Assembly (NCBI GenBank): GCA_031213475.1
Contig: JARUPZ010000024.1
Coordinates: forward strand, 7,753,324 to 7,817,323
Source: Nereocystis luetkeana
Lineage: Eukaryota; Sar; Phaeophyceae; Laminariales; Laminariaceae
DNA: 64,000 nt
Reading direction: 5' to 3'
The notes under the pieces are model-generated. The model was given only the letters and a program-made list of their open reading frames with translations. It did no database searches and was not told the origin of the DNA. How positions within the stretch are numbered: position 1 is the first letter of the stretch; each line of letters opens with the position of its first letter. The position numbers were made by a program, and so were the translations under genes. Below are positions 32,301-59,630 of the stretch, in pieces.

Positions 32301-35034
32301 GTTGTCCCGTGGCGTTTGAAAATCGCCTATGAATACCTACTCTGCCTATCGATTTTAATGTTTTTGTTTCATTGTCCTGTTCTTTCTTTTTTTTTCCGTT
32401 TTGTTTGCCCGTGGGCGCGGCAGCTGGAAGAGGCAAGCCCAGCCTTATTGTTTCTGTTTTACATAAACTATTTTGTTTGGTTTTTGTTTTTTTTTCGTTT
32501 TCTCGGGTGTGCGTAGCATACCATGGATAATTTCCCTTGTATCGTTTTGGTTTTGTAATTTATACCGGATGGTCCACCACCTCCCCGTGTTGGCGTTCCC
32601 CTTCATACAGGTACTGCGGTTGACGTACCTGGTGCATGCTATTTTGTACGTGTTCTCTTCCATGAAGGCGTTTTGTTTCGTAGCCTGGCAGCAAAAGCCC
32701 CACCCCCCGCCGAGTGCTCGTAGTGTGACCGGCTTCGCGATGTTCTTGCGAGGATAGCGATGCACACGGTCGGCGACCGTTTGCCGGCTGGCTGGAGATT
32801 GGTATTTGCATTTTCCGAGTGTCATGGAATCAGAACCAAGATTATCGGGAAAATGTGTCCGCCGGGATACGCCGTTTCGTGGGACCTCACTAACGAGCTG
32901 TGTCGTGGTAAGGGTCGACCTTGACGAGGAGTGTTTCACAGTTTTTTCCAGAATCTTCCCCGAAAATTCGGTATTTTCCTAACGAGAAATACCGAAATTT
33001 CGGGAAAATACTGAAACAAACTAAAAAACGGTCCTCGTTAAGATCGACCCTAAAAGAGAGAACCTAATTTTTATCAGTTCCCTATACAGTTTGGGAGACT
33101 TTACTTTATGCCTCACACAAAAAAAAACAAACACTTTGTTGTGGAACAAAAAAAGGCGCTCGCAACATGTTCGAAATAATCACATGGGCTGCTATATCAG
33201 CATGTACCAGGTACTATGATCCGCTGAACGGGAACGGTGGGGCATAAATCACAACACATAACGATTGCAAAAAATTCGAGTGGTTCTTCATTTGAGGAGT
33301 TGGTAGAGAGAGGACCTGGTTTCACTTACTCGGGTACCTGGCGGGTATACCGGGTATACCCAGACGGGTCCTACCCGTGTGGCGGGTCGGGTCCGACCTT
33401 AAAAGCCGCGTTTTTCTTTACCCCACGAGTAATGACGTCAAGGGTACCCGGGTAATCCACGGGTTTTCGGAGCCTCTGCGGTAATTCAAGTCTGTACGGG
33501 TACCCGGGTCCCCGCGAGTTTTTGAGTACCCGCGGGTGTTTGGCATCCCCGGTTCACCCTCCCTCCAAAACATCTCTAGGAAATGTGTTGGGCCCTAAAA
33601 GTGCCCCGCCCTACCGCACTGTACAGGCATGGCTCTTGATGTGAAATAAATAATTTGCGGGTGAGAGTCACACACATTTGAGCCGAAAGGTTCAGGTTTC
33701 GCCCCCACCGCACTGTACCGCACTATAGAAGCATGGCACTTACTGTCGATCGATGTCTTTGCAGGTGGGAGTCATACGCATTCGAGCCCAGAAGGTACCA
33801 CCCCCCCCCTGCCGCACTTCACAGCGCTGTAGAGGCATGACTCTTGATGTGAAAAATCGATTCATTTTGCAGGTGGGAGCCGGACACGTTCCCGTGGGCG
33901 CGGCAGCTGGAAGAGGCAAGCCCAGCCATACAGGTGCGAGCACACCCTCCGTAGCGGTCTCATCTTCTCCGTAGCTCGCTTGTCTGCAGGTGTCCTTGCG
34001 CTTTTACCGCTCTGCCTGGCCGTGTGTGAACCCGTTCCCTTCGGGTGCTATTCTAATTTTGTAAATTTGAAAACGGCCCTCAGCTTTTGCGGGCAGAGTG
34101 AATGGTGATTCCTGTTGGGTTTTCGGGGCGAGAGGGACAATCTTGGTGGCTTTCTCCGTGGAAGAAGCCGCTCCTAACCCCCCCCCCCCCGTCGACGCTC
34201 AAAACGAAAAAGTATGTCTTCGTGTGTCATAAGTCGGACGCGTTCTGCGATAGAGGTAGCACATTTCCTCTAAAAAAATCTGAATGAGGGGGCTCCTTAT
34301 CCCAAAATCGTCGCAATGCCAATCTCGTTTCGAAAAATGGCGTATTTGTATACTTGGGCCGTGGGATTATTCATCGGGATACAGATTGAGTTTTGCTCAT
34401 GTCAGTTTTCGGGTGACTTACTATTAGTGTGGAGCTCCTCAAGCAAGTAGTCTCAGAAAAATTAGGGTGAACCCCTATCGTAGAACGCCTCGTCCGCGAG
34501 GTGCAATCATTCTGCGCGTCCTATGCGGCGTGTACATACGATACGTATATACGCCCCCAGTAAATCGTTGGATCGCGTTTTTTTTTTCGCGTTTATACCG
34601 CTCGGCCGTAACCCCTGCACAATCCCCGCGAAACAACAATAAGAGCACACAAGCGCGTACATCTATATATCTACGACGCTTCACTCCCTTCTTTACAAAA
34701 AAAACGGGAGGTATTGCTGGACGGCAGGATAGTACTCGTAGCTACTAATAGATGGTGACCCCGACGATCGTTGTATTTTTAAGGGCGCTTCACGGAATCA
34801 TGTTGACCCCCCCGCTGGTCGGGTCAGGCAGTTTTCGACATCTCACGGGTCCGTTTGGGTCGGTTTGGGTCGGACTGGGCCGCGTCAGGAGGTTTTCAAA
34901 ACTCCCACGGGTCGGGTCGGGTCACCCTTATCCGACCCGACCCGACCCGACCTGACCCGCGAGGTGTGACCTGACCCGTGAACAGCCCTGGTATTTGGTT
35001 TTTATATTGCAGGTACCAGGTATGCCAGTACCAG

Positions 35035-35068
<34 letters not shown>

Positions 35069-37944
35069 ATACGAACAATATTACAACCGTATATATACAA
35101 TGTACAAGGTTCTCCTTCGCGATGAGGGCTGACTTGAAATCCCGGGGGTGTCCCGAGGTGAACTGGGAGTACACACACAGCTATACCAGGCGTTCGTTCC
35201 TCGTACATCCCAGCTACTCGTTCGTGGCAGCCGGGGCAAGAACGAAGGACGTAAAAAAAAAAAACGTGTAAAGCTAAAGAACAAAAGAAGTACCTACCCA
35301 CCGCGCAGGTAACACCGACCGATCAACCGAAACAGTTTTAGTGTTACAGCAGCAGTTCTATTTTTGTTGTTGGTGTTTCTCCTTTGAACGAAACTCAGGA
35401 GGAGTACCGAGCGCTCCGAGCCCGAGAGGAGTCGGAGGCTCAGTTCAAGAACAGCAAGGAAGGGGGTTACACGAGCCAAGGCTGGACACACATCCCCCTC
35501 GTGAACTCGAGGGAATGGCAGGGGCTGTACGCATCGCAACGGGCGCACTTTCCGAAGACACTGCAGGTACCTTGACATGCGTACTATTTTTTTTTGAAAA
35601 CATAGTTCAACCTGAAATTTTCAGCTCTCCTAAGTATTTACACATGTCGCGTACTGCTGTACTATCGTTCGGCCCGTTGGTTTATCACTTCGCCTGGACG
35701 CGTTCGTCCCAACGGCTATGTACCCGTCTCGCGTCGCCCCCTGATGAAACTCCGCACGTGTTTTGTGTCGTGCCAAGATCTTGAAAGACCTGGGGATCCT
35801 CGCGAACGCCCGGGCGGTGCTAATCGGGCGGCAGCGACCGATGTCGGGGATCAAGATGCACAGGTAGGCACTCGATGTAAGAGCTAATTTTAGTTTGTCA
35901 ATGGGTACAAGGAATATGAGTTGGCTGGACTTCAATATAACTATCAATAGTTGGGTGTGGCGAAGCGAGTTACCAGGTAAACCACGTAGCTGACTTTTTT
36001 TTTCGTATTACCTGACGACAACAACAAAAATTCCGAGCTACGAAAAACGTGCCAGCCGGATGCACGAACTAAACGCAGACTTCCGCAAATTACCGCGCGT
36101 AACTACAGCGGTAACCGCTGTAATACCTAGAACTCCGCAAATTACCCCCCGCGACTACAACAGTCACGCAAAGTACCGCACGCAACTACAGCAGTAACTG
36201 CTGAAATGCCTACCAGGTAGCCAACTAATGGCATATAGTCAGCCAACTCACAGCAACCCTACCGATTCAAGAGCCCCCACGGAATATGCCAGTATTACCG
36301 ATTTCTGATTTCCAAACCGCTCGTATCCCCGTATAAGAACGCTTTGATGATATCCCGGGATAAACAGCGAAAGTCGCAGCAACGACCGATATCGAGGGAT
36401 CAAAATGCCTGCGTAAATGCTGAGAATGATACCTCGTAACTAACTTCACCGGTAGTCATTTTTCGGCCAACCGTCAAAATCCAAGATCTTGCGACGAGCA
36501 TTGTATATTATTTTCATACGTACAATATCTTGATCTACTGGTAGAGATGCTGCAGATCATAGATATATATGTAAGGCAGGAAAATGTGTATGCCCAAAAA
36601 TATCTACGCATATGATAAAATAGGGATCTGTACGATCTGTCGGATGATCTCAATCGTGCAGCTCATAGCGAGTATAAGGCAGGAACCTGCATGCCCCGAA
36701 ATTTCTGTATATTGAAATCGAAACATGTATGAAGTGTCAGATGACCTAAACCTTGCAGATAACATGAGGCTGGAACATTCGTATGGCCTGAAAGACCTAG
36801 ATAATGAAATTGGGATCTGCAGGATTTGTCGGATATGTGCACAAAAAATTATGAGTGCTCCGTCTCGTCTAACTCACTGTTCCATTTTTCCTCCGCGATT
36901 GCCTGCCGCTTTTTACGCAGTGACGGGTCGAACGTAATAATCACCTGCCATTTGGGACTGGACGTCCCTGGGGACGAAGAATGCCTAATGTGGGTAGGTG
37001 TCGACATGGAGCGCCGGGCGTGGCGCAACAACAAGTGAGTGCTCTGCCCGTACGCGGATCGAATACACCGTTCACAGATCAGGTCAGATCAGATCTGATC
37101 AGATCAGACCAGACCAGATCAGATCCCCACTTCATGGTCTAGAGTTTTCGGGGGGAAATGATGTACCTTAAGCCTTTTAGGGCCGCAGTCCCATTTTGGA
37201 CACACAAAAACTACTTGGAATTTGAGTGGTCCTGTCCCCAAAATGGGACTGCAGTCCTAAAAAGGTTATGTAGAGCGCGCACATCGCTCTAGATATTTCG
37301 GGGTAAATGTTTCCCTGATTCAGTATAAATCATCTGCAAGTTCTAGATCATCCTTCCCCGGGGATATCTGTATCACGCGGCTCTTGCGCACGTCTTTGTC
37401 GGGTGGGATATATCTGTATGATGTGGCTCTTATGCGCTATTCATTTGTTTTTTTCTCCAAAATTACAAACTCACCGCTAAAGGGCTGCTAGTGAATAGGA
37501 AAAAAGAGGAAAAATACATAAATTTGGAAAAATTGAAAAAAACAAATCCTTGGAAAAATTAGAAAAAATGGGAAAAAACAGTGACTGGAATCAGCACCAA
37601 CCGCCGAGCTAAACACTGCTGACTGTTTAGTATGCTCAACCTCGCCCCCGCCCCCCCCGCCATTCCGTGGCAATTCCGCCCTCCCCTCGTCGCGGCGTTT
37701 TTGGTCTTGCCTCGCCATGACAATGATTGATGTTTTCAGGCTTCTGTGCATGGACACGAGCTACCTGCACTGGACGCGGAATAACACCGAGCAGGAGCGA
37801 ATAATCCTCTTGGTCATGGTGTGGCACCCGGACATCACGCCGAAGGAGAAGACAGTGCTCGAGTATCTGGATTCCCTCATCGAGCACGCCTCGGCGGGGA
37901 AACCCTTGCCCCTTCACCCGCCCGTGCCAGTGGAAGAATCTTAA
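26320..37944 (+). CDS. Plastid-targeted aspartyl/asparaginyl beta-hydroxylase domain protein (2OG-Fe(II) oxygenase), 8 exons, 379 aa
   Basis: Exons are 26320-26597, 28541-28685, 30207-30289, 33873-33933, 35399-35566, 35778-35863, 36921-37034 and 37740-37944; all eight join in phase with GT-AG introns. Residues 1-26 form a signal peptide (basic KRRPR, then a hydrophobic run) ending LNA|F27, followed by a transit-like region and a Gln tract (about 47-54). The family signature runs from PGLASHPWWEPDTFPW (about 161-177) through GWTHIPL to MHSDG and TSYLHWTRN. Predicted iron ligands are H273 and H322 (the family lacks the usual Asp), and R332 would bind 2-oxoglutarate; the 10-residue gap H322-R332 matches animal ASPH as I recall it. 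The ASPH family hydroxylates Asp/Asn side chains, but the substrate here is unknown. The ATG at 26320 is the first in its frame. The gene starts 185 bp from a possible divergent gene. Confidence 0.92.
26868..27212 (-). mobile_element. tRNA-derived SINE, family S2, copy 1
   Basis: On the minus strand the element begins with a tRNA-like head (27212-27138): an A-box-like TGGTTCAAGTGGTTA and a T arm CTGGG-TTCGAGC-CCCAG with a perfect 5-bp stem. A roughly 270-bp pyrimidine-rich body on the plus strand follows. It lies in intron 1 of the beta-hydroxylase gene. The acceptor stem is imperfect, so it is not called a functional tRNA. Confidence 0.7.
27291..27617 (+). mobile_element. tRNA-derived SINE, family S1, copy 2
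   Basis: This copy lies in intron 1 of the beta-hydroxylase gene. Its B-box is eroded (GTGTTGGTCTCACC). It carries two overlapping TATTAATA words (27413-27430) where copy 1 has CCCTAAGCGG, an apparent short insertion. Confidence 0.7.
28831..28935 (+). mobile_element. SINE family S1, internal fragment
   Basis: Only the block from CTCACCGAGTGCATGCTCG to GTGAGTTAGCTA remains, matching 2949-3030 of copy 1. It lies in intron 2 of the beta-hydroxylase gene. Confidence 0.6.
28963..29050. mobile_element. M2 MITE, copy 6, degenerate
   Basis: AGGACTGCAGTCCCATTGTG pairs with CCGGGACTTCAGTCCT. It follows the SINE S1 fragment in intron 2 of the beta-hydroxylase gene. Confidence 0.6.
29518..29812. mobile_element. 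TIR element M6, copy 1
   Basis: GTGTTTGCGAAGATTTTTTG on the left pairs with AAGTTCTTCGCGAACACCC on the right, with an inner TTGGGTTTCTTG / CAAGAAACCCAA pair. It lies in intron 2 of the beta-hydroxylase gene. Confidence 0.6.
29881..30099. mobile_element. M1 MITE, copy 7, interrupted by a nested M1 copy
   Basis: The left part (29881-29949) and right part (30061-30099, ending TCCCTCGCAATA) form one old copy split by the younger copy at 29950-30060. The composite ends 107 bp before exon 3 of the beta-hydroxylase gene. Confidence 0.85.
29950..30060. mobile_element. M1 MITE, copy 8, nested in copy 7
   Basis: It is inserted at TTTTAC-TA of the older copy and flanked by TA on both sides, which fixes the element ends as TTACGGGGG and CCCCCGTAA and the target duplication as TA. 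Confidence 0.88.
30414..30525. mobile_element. M1 MITE, copy 9
   Basis: The TIRs are recognisable with a 4-bp insertion in the left arm (CCATACATAGTAAACAGG). It lies in intron 3 of the beta-hydroxylase gene. Confidence 0.8.
30878..31078. mobile_element. GGGTCGG-rich TIR element M4, copy 1
   Basis: AGAGCTGTTTACGGG and CCGCGAACAGCCCT are inverted ends around GGGTCGG/CCGACCC runs. The AGGGCTGTTC-type end suggests hAT. Confidence 0.5.
31160..31266. mobile_element. M2 MITE, copy 7, degenerate
   Basis: Arms ACTGCAGTTCCATTTTTGGG and CCCAAAAAGGGGGTTGCAGT lie in intron 3 of the beta-hydroxylase gene. Confidence 0.6.
31700..32210. repeat. Local duplication, first unit interrupted by an M1 MITE
   Basis: AGACGCCTGGC, CCACGCC, CATATCACCGA and GTTGGTTTTGTCG recur in the same order in both units (about 31705-31970 and 32050-32210). 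It lies in intron 3 of the beta-hydroxylase gene. Confidence 0.75.
31800..31908. mobile_element. M1 MITE, copy 10, with empty-site partner
   Basis: It is intact and inserted in the first unit of a local duplication; the second unit (about 32050-32200) reads through GATCCTAACCGGTGCG without it. Confidence 0.85.
32408..32444 (+). repeat. Exact 37-bp copy of beta-hydroxylase exon 4 inside intron 3
   Basis: It is identical to 33891-33927 (CCCGTGGGCGCGGCAGCTGG onwards) but lacks an acceptor in front and the CAG|GTGCGAG donor behind, so it is a dead exon fragment. Confidence 0.9.
33602..33895 (+). repeat. Tandem repeat spanning the 3' splice site of beta-hydroxylase exon 4
   Basis: Three units of about 100 bp share CCGCACTGTA, GGCATGGCTCTTGATG and TTTGCAGGTGGGAG. 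The last unit contains the real acceptor (33872); the middle unit has a decoy TTTGCAG|GTGGGAG at about 33764, and the first has TTTGCGG, a dead acceptor. Confidence 0.8.
34238..34510. mobile_element. Solo arm of foldback F1
   Basis: One arm only: GGTAGCACATTTCCTCTAAA through ATTATTCATCGGGATACAGA to AGGGTGAACCCCTATCGTAG. The matching second arm is absent. It lies in intron 4 of the beta-hydroxylase gene. Confidence 0.7.
34812..34993. mobile_element. M4 element, copy 2
   Basis: The right end GACCCGTGAACAGCCCTGG is clear and the left end is lost in CCCCCCCGCTGG. It lies in intron 4 of the beta-hydroxylase gene. A strongly degraded relative covers about 33325-33560. Confidence 0.5.
36370..36440 (+). 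repeat. Degraded copy of the exon 6 end and donor in beta-hydroxylase intron 6
   Basis: GCAACGACCGATATCGAGGGATCAAAATGC resembles exon 6 bases from about 35832 (GCAGCGACCGATGTCGGGG), and GCGTAAATGC takes the place of the donor AGGTAGGC. It lies about 540 bp downstream of the original. Confidence 0.65.
37172..37269. mobile_element. M2 MITE, copy 8
   Basis: GCCGCAGTCCCATTTTGG pairs with CCCCAAAATGGGACTGCAG in intron 7 of the beta-hydroxylase gene, about 140 bp after exon 7. Confidence 0.7.
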
Positions 37945-38589
37945 TTTTCGTTGTCGTTTGGCCCCCGCCTTTTGAGAGGAATGTAGCATTTCTTGCACAC
38001 ACAGAATAATTGGAGGATGAAAAATCCTGTATTTCTAATGTTGACCCTGGATGATTGTATCCCAGGGAGTTGCTTGCTGTAAGGTGGCATTTGGTGGATT
38101 TTTTAGCGCCGGGGAGCGGTGGGATAAAAGTCAGTTAGCCTATGTTGGCGGCTGATGTTGCTTTATATTTTTGGCACACATAGGATAATTGGGGGATACC
38201 ACGATTTCCTGTACTCCTCCTGTCGACCCGGGGAGTTGCTCGCTGTAAGTCGGCATTTTTGGTGGAACGTTTAGCGCGGGGGGATGGTGGGAAACGCCTT
38301 AGTTAGTTGAGCTTATGTGGGCGACTGATGATTTTTTCTATTTTTTAACTATGTTTTGGAAGAGACTCTGTGTAAACGCTACTTCGTGTGACGATAAATA
38401 TTCTATACATGTACCCACCACGTGCTCGGTGGACCGGGTAAGCAGTTCACACACCCAAATAAAACGATCGCATAATTCGTCTAGTAGCTGTCGAAATTCG
38501 TACTTACTGCAGCTTGCCGCGACATGGGGGCAGGTGTTACAAGGATTTCCCAGGGTTTATTGATCTATACCAGTTGACGGATTGACGCG

Positions 38590-39010
38590 TTGATGAACAG
38601 GATGGAATCACTCCGCTCCACCGGTGTTTCCGGAAAGCAATCGAGACAGGCACAAACTCCCCGCTTTCCTTCCTCGTGAACGCCTTCTTTAGACAGGTGG
38701 GCGGCCACCTGAATGAAGGAAAAGGACAGCGCTGGCCCTTCTGCCTTCCGCTTACTTCTGCGTCGGCTGAGGACGCATCGACCACCACCTGGCTGCCGAT
38801 CGGCCAAGGTCGCCGTGGTCGAAGTGCGTGCCCAGCTGACTCAGAAGTAAGCCGAAGGCAGAAGGGCCCGCGCTGTCCTTCATCTTGAAGGTGATCGCGC
38901 ACCTGTTGATTGTTGGCGCTTATGATGAGGGAAATCGGGGAGTTTCTGCCTGTCTTGATCGCTTTCCGGAAACACCGGCGGAGCGGAGTGATCCCATCCT
39001 GGGGACCAAC
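38590..39010. mobile_element. Foldback element F2
   Basis: AGGATGGAATCACTCCGCTC near 38599 is matched by the complement of GAGCGGAGTGATCCCATCCT near 39000, and GGCCCTTCTGCCTTCCGCTTAC by its partner at 38841-38866. The centre is about 60 bp. It starts roughly 650 bp after the beta-hydroxylase stop codon. Confidence 0.75.
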
Positions 39011-39914
39011 GCAAGGAGTCTAAAGTACCATTGGGAGAGTCGTCACAGCGGGAGCAAATGCCCACCAACACAAGTCTGATGCTCGCGGCGAGTTGTTGGA
39101 CACCTAGACAGCAGCCGTCGGTTCTCGCGGGAAAAAGTAGTGGATCGACGAGCTCCAAGTTTCGTGTGTCCAAGTCGATGTACTCGCGGTTGACATCAAA
39201 GTCGTGTGTACTGGTTGCAGCGGTCTCGGGCGCAGTGGAGATTGCGGCGGGGGGGTGGGAGCAACTGGGTACTGAGGGGGTAACGGTACAAAGGAGATTG
39301 CGTTCTTTGGGGAGGGAGTGAGGGCCTACAGCGGCGCAATAGAGATTGCGCGGCCGGGTGCCCCTCCATAACGGAGGCTGTACTGTTGAGCAGGGGGGTG
39401 GGAGTCACTGGATACCGAGGGGGTAGCGGTGCAGTGGGGAATGCGTTGCCTGAGGAGGGCGTCGGGGCCTGCAGCGAGGCAATAGAGATTTCTCTGCAGT
39501 GACGCAATAGAGATTGTGCCGGCGGGCAGTCGGGTAGGGATTGATCAAATACTGAACATGCAGTTGGTATAAAAGGGATTGCGGGGCAGATTGTGGGGGC
39601 AGGCTGGTACTAACGTGGTAGCGGCGTGTTCGAAATGGTAGTTGCCGCAAAAGAAACAAAGAGCGGGGCAATATTATGTTCATGGTTGCCATCCTCTCGC
39701 CCGTTATCCCCGGGGGTGTAGTCGTCGTCACTTGGAGTATAAGTCGCCATCGCTGTGCTTCCTCGGGTATTGCTCGGGCCGGGGGGGAGGTTCCGCTGTT
39801 GCCGGGGCGGGGGCGGGTGATGGAGCTGGAAGACGACGAACGGCGGCCTGGTTGTTGGGGTTGCTGCTGTCGTTGTGGCCACCGTTGTTGTCGTTTTCGC
39901 GGTTATGGTAGTCG

Positions 39915-40175
39915 TCAAGGTGCCGGCGGTTTTATCGGCAGGCGGCGGTCTGAGCAGCCCGCCGTCCGCTGTTGGCGTTGTACTCGGCAGGCATTGTACA
40001 CAGCTGAGGGGGGGCATTTGTGGTTGTTGGAGGAGCGAAAAATCCTCAAGATAGTTACCAACCGCAGTAGTTTGACCTTGGCGTCCGGGTTGGTGACGTT
40101 TGGGAGGGCCTCGAGGGCATCCCGAAGAATGGTGGTGCTTGAGCGGTAGAATCCTGAGGACAGCCGGGCAGCCAT
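39915..40175 (-). other. Unassigned open frame, possibly coding at its start
   Basis: ATG at 40175 opens 86 codons. The first 45 residues (RSSTTILRDALEALPNVTNP and KVKLLRLVTIL) would form regular helices and use GC-rich third positions; a GTAACT donor could follow CTGCGGTTG. The rest is low complexity. A different, longer frame (40296-39610) over the same DNA is Thr/Pro-rich and less convincing. Confidence 0.2.
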
Positions 40176-41454
40176 ATTTTCCAGTTTGATAATTTACCAT
40201 GTTGGACGATTTGCACGTTCTTGACTCCCATCTGCGTTCTGTTTTCTCTGGCATCAGTATACCCCCCCATATCATTCCCTTGGCAGTAAGTCCCAATGCC
40301 TAACTTTTTTACCACAGGCGTCTTAGCCTCATTCACTAGGTGTGGGTTGATCCATAGTCTCATTAGGCAGTCATTGTTTTGATTTGTTGTATCTTCGAAC
40401 CCTTTCCGATTTTCCGGTAAATTTTGGAGCCATCCCTATATCGTTGTGTGATCTGCGTCTACGACTATTCAGAGTGGGCTAGTGTGATTGTGTGTCTGAT
40501 TTATGAGCTATAATAAACAACCGTATCTATATTTGGATACGATATTGTTACTGTAGATCGTGTCTTCCAGTATACGTAGGGTCTCTATTCTAACGGATAG
40601 TCGTAGCCGTATGCGGTGTAGAACACCTGTGATCTGATTGGACCTGAGTTGTAGTGCGTACTATTGTAGACAAATCTGCATTGAAGTTGGGACACGTCAT
40701 CACAGGCGGGGTATTATATTGGGAACTTGAGGCGGCATATCCTATACTTGCCAGTACATACATGGGAGCCGGCCATGCTAAGAGAGCATGACCCCCTCCC
40801 CACCCTCACCCCCTTCCCACCCTCTCAGCTTGACCCTTCGATCTCTACCGCAATTAATATGAGAACATCTATCTTCATTGGACGCGTCCTGATACCGATC
40901 AAGCACTACGTAGATAGATCAACCTGTTTGCCTTCAGTGGATTACCACCGATGGTGGTCACACATTAATACAGGCAGGCAGAAATGCCCCTAATTCTTGG
41001 CCGCCATGCTTGGTGCTGTTCGTGTGTGGCCTACTGTACGTAAATACCGCCTTTTGGTATACCGGTACGTGTTTACGTATACATACGTACAATGTTCGTC
41101 CATGTTTTTGTTCGAACCTTTGCGAAGCTTTTGTGAAATAAAAAGTATCAGCCGCTGACGACGTTAAGTCAACTAGACCGGGGGAGATCGGAGAAGAAGT
41201 GTACGGTAGCTTGTGCGAACCGCACAACAGATAGATGGCTGACTGGGTCACGTTCCACAAAGAAAAACGTGAACGAACAACAAACTTCCGGAGGATGTTG
41301 CAAAAGATCTTAGAGCTTGCGACCGTTTTTTTCAACACCCTCAAGATCGCCCTGTTTAGACTGTGAACCGCCGCAACAAACCGAGGGCATAATTCTGGAT
41401 CGCCCGCAATCCAAGCATCGTCACTACCCCTCTCCGCTGCGCCATATCACTTCG

Positions 41455-41705
41455 GCTTAAAGGCCTCCGCCCCGTGCTCGACCCGCCGGGACCATCTGCT
41501 GGTCTTATGAGGTGCCTCGGGCCACCCCTCAAACTGTATACCGACCTCCTTCAGATCTTCCTCGAGGTGCCTTATCCAAATCGTTCCCCGACCATCTCCC
41601 CATCAAATATCATCAATCAGTCAACCTCTTCGGTAGGCCCTCCTCACCCATACCTGGTGCGTGCTACTCGTACGGAACCTGCGAACAAGGGTGCCAGCAC
41701 GGCTG
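41455..41705 (-). mobile_element. LINE fragment C, decayed
   Basis: The minus strand reads a degraded version of the C-terminal domain of fragment A (compare 22980-23220 with the same AGGCCTCCGCCCC and GACCATCTCCCC blocks). It is about 250 bp long with indels and lies 340 bp before the reductase start codon. Confidence 0.7.
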
Positions 41706-42046
41706 ATGCCGGTGTAACCAGCTGGGTTTCAGATTAACCAGTAATATTGGGTGCCGGTAACCAGCCGGGTGCAATGTGTAACGATGTAACGACGAAACGG
41801 CGGTGGAACGGTCGGGGTGCAACGAAGAAGATCTGGTTTGACCGGATCCCAGGTCAATAACGCTTCCAAATCTTGTGTCGCAAAGTACAACATGATTTTG
41901 ATTTTGCGAGTGTCGCCTGCTTTCATTATCACTCGTCAGTCTCGCGCGTGCGCCACCCACGAAGAACTCCGCACCGTCTGCTGCTAGAACAGGCGACAGG
42001 TGATACCACTACGACGAAGGGCAGTGCTTGTGAAAAAGTGTCGAGG

Positions 42047-59630
<17,584 letters not shown>

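Larger units (their letters stand above)
37945..42046. other. Intergenic region between the two plastid-protein genes
   Basis: It contains foldback F2, the unassigned frame at 40 kb and LINE fragment C. Two similar blocks (about 37975-38130 and 38150-38330, sharing GGGAGTTGCT CGCTGTAAG and GGCATTT) follow the stop codon. Pyrimidine-purine biased DNA fills 39240-39620. Confidence 0.6.

Noticed and set aside
39610..40296. 228-codon Thr/Pro-rich open frame on the minus strand
   Set aside because: Mostly simple-sequence composition and overlapped by a better-looking frame at 40175-39915; neither is firm.
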